A DNA stretch of 7,027 nucleotides from Gammaproteobacteria bacterium (GTDB lineage: Bacteria; Pseudomonadota; Gammaproteobacteria; DRJJ01). The position numbers and the translations under genes were made by a program. Location of the stretch: positions 1-7,027 of the forward strand of contig DRJJ01000047.1 in NCBI GenBank assembly GCA_011052255.1. Direction: 5' to 3'. This document shows, one piece after another, positions 1-5,172 of the stretch (its first letter is position 1; each line of letters starts with the position of its first letter). The notes beneath the pieces are model-generated. The model did no database searches. It had not been told where the DNA came from and saw nothing but the letters and a program-made list of their open reading frames with translations.

Positions 1-621
1 ACCGGATGCAATCACCGGTATTTCAACCGCATCGGTAATCGCGCGGGTAAGTGGCAGATCAAATCCGATTTTGGTGCCGTCACGATCCATGCTGGTAAGC
101 ATGATTTCCCCTGCGCCGTATTCCTGCATACGCTGCGCCCATTCGACCGCGTCGATACCCGTAGGTTTACGGCCACCGTGGGTAAAAATCTCCCAGCGCG
201 GATTGTCGCCGTGTTCAACCTGCTTGGCATCGATTGAAACAACAATACACTGCGAACCTACCTGGGTAGCGGCCTCTTGTACAAATTCCGGCCGAAATAC
301 CGCAGCGGTATTGATCGCTATCTTGTCGGCACCGGCATTGAGCATGCGACGAATATCGGCCACCTCGCGTATACCACCACCTACCGTCAGTGGAATAAAC
401 ACCTCGCTGGCCATTTTTTCAACCACGTGGACCATGGTTTCACGATTATCTGAACTGGCGGTAATGTCCAGAAAGGTGATTTCATCGGCACCTTCTTCAT
501 CGTAACGACGCGCAACCTCGACCGGATCACCGGCATCGCGGATCTCAACAAACTTGACGCCTTTGACCACACGGCCATTATCAACATCCAGACAGGGAAT
601 AATACGTTTTGCCAAACTCAT
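1..621 (-). CDS. hisF: Imidazole-glycerol-phosphate synthase cyclase subunit HisF (3' end cut by window)
   Basis: HisF is the cytoplasmic (beta/alpha)8-barrel cyclase that uses ammonia from HisH to convert PRFAR into imidazole-glycerol phosphate and AICAR, linking histidine and purine synthesis. I translated 207 codons on the minus strand from ATG at 619-621. They begin MSLAKRIIPCLDVDNGRVVKG and run to PVIASG at the window edge. The family is about 255 residues long, so roughly 50 C-terminal residues, including the last phosphate-binding loop, lie outside. The catalytic aspartates are D12 (CLDVDNG) and D131 (SIDAK). The ammonia-gate residues known from the Thermotoga enzyme align to R6, E47, K100 and E172. 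LTVGGGIR (78-85) is the first phosphate-binding half-barrel signature. The start lies 30 nt after the hisA stop, so the gene is the last visible member of the hisBHAF operon. Its ribosome site is weak. Confidence 0.97.
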   Translation of the reverse strand, partial: MSLAKRIIPCLDVDNGRVVKGVKFVEIRDAGDPVEVARRYDEEGADEITFLDITASSDNRETMVHVVEKMASEVFIPLTVGGGIREVADIRRMLNAGADKIAINTAAVFRPEFVQEAATQVGSQCIVVSIDAKQVEHGDNPRWEIFTHGGRKPTGIDAVEWAQRMQEYGAGEIMLTSMDRDGTKIGFDLPLTRAITDAVEIPVIASG

Positions 622-651
622 AGTGCGGGATCTCTGATACGAACTGCCGGG

Positions 652-1398
652 TTATTTTTGCTTCTCGACGTGTTGATCAAACCATTTCTGGCCTTCAGCA
701 AAGTCCAGCGTGCCTTCATATATAGCACGCCCGGTTATCGCGCCAATAATGCCTTCTTCATCGACATCACACAGCGCACGAACGTCTTCGATGGTGGTGA
801 TGCCGCCTGAGGCTATCACCGGAATACGGACTGCTTCGGCCAGCTTGACCGTGGATTCTACATTCACCCCGGTCATCATGCCGTCACGGCCGATATCGGT
901 ATAGATAATCGCCTCAACGCCATCTTTTTCAAAATGCTGAGCCATATCGATTACATCATGATTAGATAATTTGGACCAGCCATCAATCGCGACCTTGCCG
1001 TCTTTGGCGTCCAGGCCAACGATAATGTGCCCGGGAAACTCCATGCAGATATCGTTAACAAAATGAGGAGCGGTCACGGCCTTGGTGCCAATGATGACAT
1101 ACTGCACACCGGCATCAAGATAGCTCTGGATGGTGTCCTCATCGCGTATGCCGCCACCAATCTGTATCGGCAGATCCGGATAGGTCTCAGCAATCTTGTG
1201 TACCACATCCGCATTCACCGGTTCACCGGCAAAGGCACCGTTCAGGTCAACGATGTGCAGCCGCCGGGCTCCGGCATCTACCCACCTGCCTGCCACGGCC
1301 ACCGGGTCATCCGAGAAAACTGTTTCATCATTCATATCGCCCTGACGCAGGCGCACACATTTGCCATCTTTCAGATCAATGGCCGGTATCAGCAACAT
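652..1398 (-). CDS. hisA: Phosphoribosylformimino-AICAR ribotide isomerase HisA
   Basis: HisA catalyses the Amadori rearrangement of ProFAR to PRFAR, supplying the substrate of the HisH-HisF complex encoded on both sides of it. The barrel signatures are clear: MLLIPAIDLKDGKCVRL at the N-terminus with the catalytic base Asp8, GGGIRDEDTI after strand 3, the second catalytic aspartate in GLDAKDGK (about residue 130), DIGRDGM, and the phosphate loop IASGGITT. Two in-frame ATGs compete, at 1402-1404 and 1396-1398. I chose the inner one because GAGG at 1407-1410 sits 8 nt before it but only 2 nt before the outer one, and because it gives the standard MLLIPAID terminus (248 residues, normal for HisA). 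hisH ends 34 nt upstream of this start. No defects seen. Confidence 0.97.
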   Translation of the reverse strand: MLLIPAIDLKDGKCVRLRQGDMNDETVFSDDPVAVAGRWVDAGARRLHIVDLNGAFAGEPVNADVVHKIAETYPDLPIQIGGGIRDEDTIQSYLDAGVQYVIIGTKAVTAPHFVNDICMEFPGHIIVGLDAKDGKVAIDGWSKLSNHDVIDMAQHFEKDGVEAIIYTDIGRDGMMTGVNVESTVKLAEAVRIPVIASGGITTIEDVRALCDVDEEGIIGAITGRAIYEGTLDFAEGQKWFDQHVEKQK

Positions 1399-1406
1399 GT
1401 CCATAT

Positions 1407-1410
1407 CCTC
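1407..1410 (-). promoter_or_regulatory. hisA ribosome binding site that decides the start
   Basis: GAGG on the minus strand lies 8 nt upstream of the ATG at 1398 and only 2 nt upstream of the ATG at 1404. The spacing supports the downstream ATG as the true hisA start. Confidence 0.7.
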
Positions 1411-1432
1411 ATGCTAGTTACACGATCAAGTT

Positions 1433-2077
1433 TCAGGGCTTACCATCCCAGTTTACAAAGTTCTTTAGTAGCTGCAGTCCATCGTGCTGGCTTTTCTCAG
1501 GATGAAACTGCACGGCAAACACATTATCACGTGCCGCCGCGGCGGTGAAATCGACACCGTAATGGGTGTTGCCAACGGTATCCTCCGGCCGGCTGGCCGA
1601 CACATAATAGCTGTGCACAAAATAAAAGCGGCTATTATCCGCAATACCCTGCCACAACGGATGTGAACGGCTCTGCCGCACCTGATCCCAGCCCATATGC
1701 GGCACCTTTAGGCGCTCACCACTGTCTGGCTCTAACAGTGGCGCGGCAAAACGCTTTACCGTACCCGGCAGCAGACCGTAGCCATCTACACCACCATCTT
1801 CCTCGCTGTGATCCATCAACACCTGCAGACCCAGGCAGATGCCCAGGAACGGACGGTCTTCGAACACTTCACTGAGGATAGCACCTAGCCCAAGTCCGTT
1901 GATATGGTGCATAGCCGCACCCATCGCACCCTGACCAGGAAACACCACTCGTTCAGCCGCGCGGATTTTTTTCGCATCCTGGGTGACGATAATGCGTTTA
2001 TCGGTAACGTGCTCCAGTGCCCGGTATACCGAACGCAGATTACCCATTCCATAATCTATTACCGCTATGGTTGACAT
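1433..2077 (-). CDS. hisH: Imidazole-glycerol-phosphate synthase glutaminase subunit HisH
   Basis: HisH is the class I glutamine amidotransferase that hydrolyses glutamine and passes ammonia through the HisF barrel. The 214-residue protein has the expected length. It starts with MSTIAVIDYGMGNLRSVY, typical of the family. The oxyanion-strand segment is FPGQGAMG (46-53), the nucleophile is C81 in FLGICLGLQ, and the rest of the triad is H192 and E194 in VQFHPEKS. VPHMGW (125-130), also conserved, follows the mid domain. A good Shine-Dalgarno AGAGGA (2083-2088) precedes the ATG by 5 nt. The gene lies 32 nt after hisB and 34 nt before hisA, consistent with a single transcript and with equal supply of HisH and HisF. 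Confidence 0.97.
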   Translation of the reverse strand: MSTIAVIDYGMGNLRSVYRALEHVTDKRIIVTQDAKKIRAAERVVFPGQGAMGAAMHHINGLGLGAILSEVFEDRPFLGICLGLQVLMDHSEEDGGVDGYGLLPGTVKRFAAPLLEPDSGERLKVPHMGWDQVRQSRSHPLWQGIADNSRFYFVHSYYVSASRPEDTVGNTHYGVDFTAAAARDNVFAVQFHPEKSQHDGLQLLKNFVNWDGKP

Positions 2078-2109
2078 GATTGTCCTCTATTCAGAAATTC
2101 GTATAGAAG

Positions 2110-2703
2110 CTAGAGGCTGCCCTTGGTGGATGGCAATATGTCGCCCATACGCGCATCCGGCTCAATGGCCATGCGCACAGCCCTGCCGAAGGCCTTGAAT
2201 ATGGTTTCGGCAATGTGGTGGGCGTTATCGCCGCGCAAATTATCAATGTGCAGGGTCGCCTGGGCATGGTTGATAAAGCCCTGGAAAAACTCGTGAAACA
2301 GATCCACATCAAAATCGCCAATACGTGCGCGCGGGTAATCGGCGTGATACTCCAGCCCTGGTCGGCCGGAAAAATCTATTACTACACGTGACAGGGCCTC
2401 GTCCAGCGGCACATAGGCGTGACCATAACGACGAATACCTTTTTTGTCTGCCAACGCACTGGCGACCGCCTTACCCAGCGTAATGCCGATATCTTCAACC
2501 GTGTGATGTGCATCAATATGCAAATCACCTTTGGCGCTGATTTGCATGTCAATCAGACCATGACGAGCCACCTGTTCCAGCATGTGATCCAGAAACGGCA
2601 CCCCGGTATCGAAACTGGATTCCCCGGTCCCATCCAGGTTGATTTGTACCCTGATTTGCGTTTCCAGCGTGTCCCTGCTGATATCCGCCTTGCGATCTGC
2701 CAT
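2110..2703 (-). CDS. hisB: Imidazoleglycerol-phosphate dehydratase HisB, monofunctional
   Basis: HisB is the Mn-dependent dehydratase that turns imidazole-glycerol phosphate into imidazole-acetol phosphate. Its 197 residues match the stand-alone dehydratase. There is no N-terminal HAD-type histidinol-phosphatase domain of the kind fused to HisB in E. coli, so that phosphatase must be a separate gene elsewhere. Family motifs appear in order: FLDHML (37-42), DAHHTVEDIGI (64-74), GDNAHH (158-163) and PSTKG (191-195). The two HHxxE metal sites are H66/H67/E70 and H162/H163/E166. An AAGG about 6 nt before the ATG (TAAGGTAAAAA context) acts as the ribosome site. It is the first gene of the visible his cluster and faces fnr across a 199-bp gap. 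Confidence 0.97.
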   Translation of the reverse strand: MADRKADISRDTLETQIRVQINLDGTGESSFDTGVPFLDHMLEQVARHGLIDMQISAKGDLHIDAHHTVEDIGITLGKAVASALADKKGIRRYGHAYVPLDEALSRVVIDFSGRPGLEYHADYPRARIGDFDVDLFHEFFQGFINHAQATLHIDNLRGDNAHHIAETIFKAFGRAVRMAIEPDARMGDILPSTKGSL

Positions 2704-2728
2704 TTTTTTACCTTACCTTTCCCCAAGT

Positions 2729-2746
2729 ATAGCCTGCTCAGGCTAT
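2729..2746 (-). repeat. Hairpin in the hisB leader
   Basis: ATAGCCT (2729-2735) and AGGCTAT (2740-2746) form a perfect 7-bp stem with a 4-nt GCTC loop (GAGC on the minus strand). It ends 25 nt before the hisB ATG, and the hisB start site predicted from the promoter boxes (about 2745) would put it at the extreme 5' end of the mRNA. A 5' stabilising stem or an operator are both possible. No run of U follows in the his direction, so it does not look like a terminator or attenuator. No histidine-rich leader peptide is seen. Confidence 0.5.
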
Positions 2747-2751
2747 CAGAA

Positions 2752-2779
2752 GAGATAGGATACCTGCAAATGCAGTCAA
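2752..2779 (-). promoter_or_regulatory. Candidate sigma-70 promoter of the hisBHAF operon
   Basis: On the minus strand, TTGACT (2774-2779, 5 of 6 to the -35 consensus) is followed after 16 nt by TATCTC (2752-2757, 3 of 6 to the -10 consensus). The predicted start near 2745 gives a leader of about 42 nt before the hisB ATG. The -10 match is poor, so this is the best candidate rather than a firm call. The -35 box overlaps the palindrome at 2764-2775. Confidence 0.35.
2764..2775. repeat. Short palindrome CTGCA-AA-TGCAG
   Basis: A 12-bp palindrome with 5-bp arms and a 2-nt centre lies inside the hisB/fnr intergenic region, overlapping the proposed hisB -35 box. An inverted TTTGCA (2790-2795) repeats its TGCAAA core (2765-2770) about 25 bp away, next to a perfect GCATGC. 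Position and symmetry suggest a possible operator. The protein that would bind it is unknown. Confidence 0.3.
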
Positions 2780-2800
2780 TAGGGAACCGTTTGCATGCCG

Positions 2801-2812
2801 TTGATCAAATCA
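2801..2812. promoter_or_regulatory. FNR/Anr-like half-site in the divergent region
   Basis: TTGAT at 2801-2805 is a perfect FNR half-site and sits in the palindrome TTGATCAA, followed by ATCA. The full TTGAT-N4-ATCAA box is not present: the right half at the correct spacing reads TCACG. It lies about 60 bp upstream of the proposed hisB start site and about 40 bp upstream of the proposed fnr start site, spacings used by FNR activators. Weak or half-site autoregulation is possible but unproven. Confidence 0.2.
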
Positions 2813-2832
2813 CGATTATTTGTCGATAGCCC

Positions 2833-2838
2833 TATATT
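2833..2838 (+). promoter_or_regulatory. Possible -10 box for fnr
   Basis: TATATT on the plus strand matches five of six bases of the -10 consensus and would start transcription near 2845, giving a leader of about 58 nt before the fnr ATG. No good -35 hexamer lies 16-18 nt upstream (TCACGA at 17 nt), so the promoter may rely on an activator or the call may be wrong. Two direct TAATTCC copies (2848-2854 and 2864-2870) flank a GAATTC just downstream. Confidence 0.25.
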
Positions 2839-2902
2839 TTGTTAGATTAATTCCAGAATTCACTAATTCCTTAAAAATACCAGTTGAGATGCCTCTTTTC
2901 CC

Positions 2903-3667
2903 ATGAGCAAAGCCAAACAGCCCAAGGTAGTCAATCTTGCCGACATTAAAGTGGCATGCGCCAACTGCAGCCTGTACGAGCTGTGTTTGCCACTCGGCGT
3001 CAAGGATGATGATCTGGACGAACTGGAAAGCATTATCGCTCGTCGCAAGTTACCCAAGGGGCATTACCTGTTTCGGCAAAACCAGGAGTTCAATGCAATC
3101 TATGCACTGCGTACCGGCTCACTGAAAACCTTTACTCTAAACAGTGACGGCAGCGAACAGATCACCGGCTTTCATCTGCCCGGCGAACTGGTTGGTCTGG
3201 ATGCGATCAGCTCGGCTAAACACCCGTCCAATGCCCGTGCGCTGGAAAGCGTCAGTTACTGCGAACTGCCATTTGACCAGCTGGAAGACCTGTCCAGCAA
3301 AATGCCCAGCCTGCAGCGCCAGCTGCTGCGTATCATGAGCAACGAAATTCGCGAAGACACTGGTCTGGCCATTCTGCTGGGTAACAGCTCCGCCGAGGAA
3401 CGACTGGCATCGCTACTGCTAAGCCTGTCACAACGCTTCCAGCACCGTGGTTACTCATCCGAGCAGTTTAATCTTAGTATGTCACGTACCGATATTGGTA
3501 ATTACCTGGGGCTGGCGGTCGAAACCATCAGCCGCCTGTTTACCCGTATGCAGGACCATGGCATTCTGAACGTGAATGGTAAACTGATTGATATTATCGA
3601 TATGGATGCGCTCAAGGCACTAACCAACACCTGTCCGAGCAATCGCGCTGACCCCAGTACAGCCTGA
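2903..3667 (+). CDS. fnr: FNR/Anr-type oxygen-sensing transcription regulator (CRP/FNR family)
   Basis: The product is a cytoplasmic global regulator that, as known for FNR, dimerises and binds DNA when it carries a [4Fe-4S] cluster in the absence of oxygen. The 254 residues match FNR/Anr in length. Cluster ligands are C19, C22 and C28 (ANCSLYELC) plus C120, aligning with C20, C23, C29 and C122 of E. coli FNR. A cyclic-nucleotide-like beta barrel follows (about 45-130, GHYLFRQNQEFNAIY and HLPGELVGLDAI), then a dimer helix (about 130-160). The C-terminal helix-turn-helix contains DIGNYLGLAVETISRLF, with E207, S210 and R211 in the E..SR recognition pattern that reads TTGAT half-sites. The ribosome site is weak (GAGA 13 nt upstream), but a stop at 2885-2887 with no start codon after it rules out an upstream start. 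It ends in TGA-TAA, is divergent from hisB and convergent with the ferredoxin gene. Confidence 0.96.
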   Translation: MSKAKQPKVVNLADIKVACANCSLYELCLPLGVKDDDLDELESIIARRKLPKGHYLFRQNQEFNAIYALRTGSLKTFTLNSDGSEQITGFHLPGELVGLDAISSAKHPSNARALESVSYCELPFDQLEDLSSKMPSLQRQLLRIMSNEIREDTGLAILLGNSSAEERLASLLLSLSQRFQHRGYSSEQFNLSMSRTDIGNYLGLAVETISRLFTRMQDHGILNVNGKLIDIIDMDALKALTNTCPSNRADPSTA

Positions 3668-3688
3668 TAAACACCCGTAGAATCAAAC

Positions 3689-3709
3689 AGGGCTCCATTG
3701 CGGAGCCCT
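3689..3709. terminator. Probable bidirectional terminator between fnr and the ferredoxin gene
   Basis: AGGGCTCC (3689-3696) pairs perfectly with GGAGCCCT (3702-3709) around a 5-nt loop. The stem has 8 bp, 6 of them GC. It starts 21 nt after the fnr stop and lies 30 nt past the ferredoxin stop on the other strand. The following tracts are only moderately T-rich: TTGAATTACC on the plus strand and TGTTTGATTC on the minus strand, the latter slightly better. Convergent genes with one shared stem fit a two-way terminator. Confidence 0.75.
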
Positions 3710-3739
3710 TGAATTACCACTTATCATCCGCACACGAAC

Positions 3740-3997
3740 TCAGGCGACTTCTTCACCCTGCAGGGCCTTGTATTTAACCATCAGCTCTTCTTCACTCTCG
3801 ACCCGGTTCGGATCCTTTGGAATACAGTCGACCGGGCAGACATCGACACATTGCGGGGTATCATAGTGACCGACACACTCGGTACACAGATTGGGGTCGA
3901 TTTCATAGATCTCGTCACCCTGATAGATAGCCTCATTCGGACATTCGGGCTCGCAGACATCGCAGTTGATACATTCATCAGTGATTAATAAAGCCAT
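3740..3997 (-). CDS. yfhL: 2[4Fe-4S] ferredoxin, Allochromatium/YfhL type
   Basis: This small soluble electron carrier of 85 residues is nearly all ferredoxin domain, starting MALLITDECINCDVC. The first cluster motif is C9, C12, C15 with C19. The second is C38, C41, C50 and C54, with the eight-residue insertion between its second and third cysteines (CVGHYDTPQC) that marks the Allochromatium vinosum group. An additional C58 (PVDC) and an acidic C-terminal helix also match that group, known for very low and unequal cluster potentials. The Pseudomonas relative is Fdx1 (PA0362, from memory), also beside coaD. The electron partners are not evident from this window. GGAGAG (4004-4009) lies 6 nt before the ATG. 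It is the last gene of the minus-strand run and converges on fnr. Confidence 0.95.
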   Translation of the reverse strand: MALLITDECINCDVCEPECPNEAIYQGDEIYEIDPNLCTECVGHYDTPQCVDVCPVDCIPKDPNRVESEEELMVKYKALQGEEVA

Positions 3998-4030
3998 GCG
4001 GGTCTCTCCGGTCTACTACCATATATGCCT

Positions 4031-4036
4031 ATTATA
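4031..4036 (-). promoter_or_regulatory. Candidate -10 box for the ferredoxin gene
   Basis: The minus strand reads a perfect TATAAT immediately after the coaD stop codon. Transcription would begin near 4024, giving a leader of about 27 nt before the ferredoxin ATG that contains its good Shine-Dalgarno. The -35 side is poor (ATTAAA at 16 nt, 3 of 6). It may give the ferredoxin transcription independent of coaD. The AT-rich stretch could also match by chance. Confidence 0.35.
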
Positions 4037-4513
4037 TTAGCGCATTCTACTATTTAATGCAGCCCTGACCGAATCATGCACGAAAGGCCCTACATCACCG
4101 TTCAGCGCTGCAATCTCACGCACCAGGCTGGACGAAATGTAGGAATAATGCTCTGCCGGGGTCAGAAACAGGGTCTCGATCTCAGGCGCAAGGCGCCGGT
4201 TCATACCTGCCAGCTGGAACTCGTAATCAAAATCGGACACCGCGCGTAAACCGCGCAGTATGACCTGTGCGTCATGCTCTCGAACCAGATCTACCAATAA
4301 CGAATTAAAACTGCACACTGTCACACCGTCAATATCAGCCAGCACCTGCGTGGCCAGCTCGACGCGCTCATCGGTATTAAATACCGGCTGCTTGCCCGGA
4401 TTCATCGCCACCGCAACGATAACATGACCAAACAGTTTCGCGGCGCGCTGCACCAGGTCGGAATGGCCGTTGGTGATCGGATCGAAGGTGCCGGGGTAAA
4501 CTGCTGTGACCAT
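4037..4513 (-). CDS. coaD: Phosphopantetheine adenylyltransferase CoaD
   Basis: CoaD transfers AMP from ATP to 4'-phosphopantetheine to form dephospho-CoA, the penultimate step of CoA synthesis. The 158-residue protein is close to the usual 159-161 and folds as a hexameric nucleotidyltransferase in this family. The N-terminal VYPGTFDPITNGH carries the TxGH nucleotide-binding motif (T14-H17). RGLR (88-91) and DFDYEFQLAGMNRRL (95-109) form the pantetheine-side and subunit region, and YISSSLVREIA (125-135) is the C-terminal ISSxxxR ATP-binding motif. It lies 68 nt after rsmD and 39 nt before the ferredoxin. The ribosome site is modest (AGAG about 8 nt before the ATG). No defects seen. Confidence 0.97.
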   Translation of the reverse strand: MVTAVYPGTFDPITNGHSDLVQRAAKLFGHVIVAVAMNPGKQPVFNTDERVELATQVLADIDGVTVCSFNSLLVDLVREHDAQVILRGLRAVSDFDYEFQLAGMNRRLAPEIETLFLTPAEHYSYISSSLVREIAALNGDVGPFVHDSVRAALNSRMR

Positions 4514-4581
4514 GGTTTGGACTCTGCCTGATTAACTGACTCTATTGAACCACAGCCAACCCGCAGTGCAAAGTGCGGCCT

Positions 4582-5172
4582 TCAGGCTTCGGCCAGAAAA
4601 TAACCGGTCTGCCCGGCCTGTGCGCTGCGCAACAGCGACCATCCCTGTGGCAACACTGGCTCACCCAGCTCGCGTTCGGCTTCCAGGTAAATACGAGTTC
4701 CGGGATGGGCCCAGCCGCCGTCTGCGAGTAGCTCACAACTCTTAGCCAACAAATCCTGCCGATAGGGTGGATCCAGAAAAATAACATCATAGGCCTGTTC
4801 GGGGTTACTACGCAGCCACTGCAGCACATCTGCCTCACGTACCTGACAGTGCAGTTGTAGTTCCAGCACAGTTACCTGCTCACGCAGGCAGGACAGGATC
4901 TGTGCATGACGCTCAACCAGCATCACGCTGGCAGCACCGCGTGACAAGGCCTCAAAACCCAGCACCCCGCTACCGGCAAACAGATCCAGGCAGTTCGCAC
5001 CACCTAGCACCGGTTGCAGCCAGTTGAACAGGGTTTCACGAATGCGATCTGTGCTCGGACGCAGGCCGTCTACTTCACTGAAATGTATCTTGCGGCTGCG
5101 CATCTGGCCACCGATGATACGCACCGTGTTTTCAGTCTTTCTGGCTGCAACACGGCGCTGCTTGCGGGTCAT
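4582..5172 (-). CDS. rsmD: 16S rRNA (guanine(966)-N(2))-methyltransferase RsmD
   Basis: RsmD uses S-adenosylmethionine to methylate N2 of G966 in 16S rRNA during 30S assembly. The 196-residue protein has the family layout: a basic N-terminal tail (MTRKQRRVAARK), RIIGGQMRSRKI (18-29), the signature LRPSTDRIRETLFNWL (37-52), the SAM-binding loop LDLFAGSGVLGFEALSRGA (62-80), and the catalytic motif FLDPPY (132-137). Its ATG overlaps the stop of the upstream peptidase gene as ATGA (5169-5172), so its translation is probably coupled to that gene. AGG (5180-5182) lies 7 nt before the start, inside the end of the peptidase gene. coaD is next downstream. Confidence 0.96.
   Translation of the reverse strand: MTRKQRRVAARKTENTVRIIGGQMRSRKIHFSEVDGLRPSTDRIRETLFNWLQPVLGGANCLDLFAGSGVLGFEALSRGAASVMLVERHAQILSCLREQVTVLELQLHCQVREADVLQWLRSNPEQAYDVIFLDPPYRQDLLAKSCELLADGGWAHPGTRIYLEAERELGEPVLPQGWSLLRSAQAGQTGYFLAEA

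Noticed and set aside
71..505. Open frame of 144 codons on the plus strand
   Set aside because: It lies fully antisense to hisF, whose reading frame is continuous with catalytic residues intact. No recognisable domain.
1027..1548. Open frame of 173 codons on the plus strand across hisA and hisH
   Set aside because: Antisense to two well-conserved genes and their junction. The composition reflects the opposite strand and there is no family resemblance.
2704..2760. Histidine attenuator with a His-rich leader peptide
   Set aside because: The leader is about 42 nt long, has no run of CAT/CAC codons in a small frame, and has no paired terminator stem with a T-tract.
2801..2814. A full FNR box TTGAT-N4-ATCAA
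   Set aside because: Only the left half is correct. The right half at proper spacing is TCACG, so only a half-site is reported.
2419..2829. Open frame of 136 codons on the plus strand antisense to hisB and entering the intergenic region
   Set aside because: Most of it mirrors hisB. The remaining part covers the control region, and no domain or ribosome site supports it.
4531..4559. TTGGCT-17-GTTAAT on the minus strand as a coaD promoter
   Set aside because: Each box matches only 4 of 6, and the predicted start would leave a leader of about 12 nt. Too weak to list.
4561..4578. CCGCA...TGCGG inverted repeat between rsmD and coaD, considered as a terminator
   Set aside because: Only 5 bp with an 8-nt loop and followed in the minus direction by a G-rich, not T-rich, tract. 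coaD follows closely, so termination here is unlikely.
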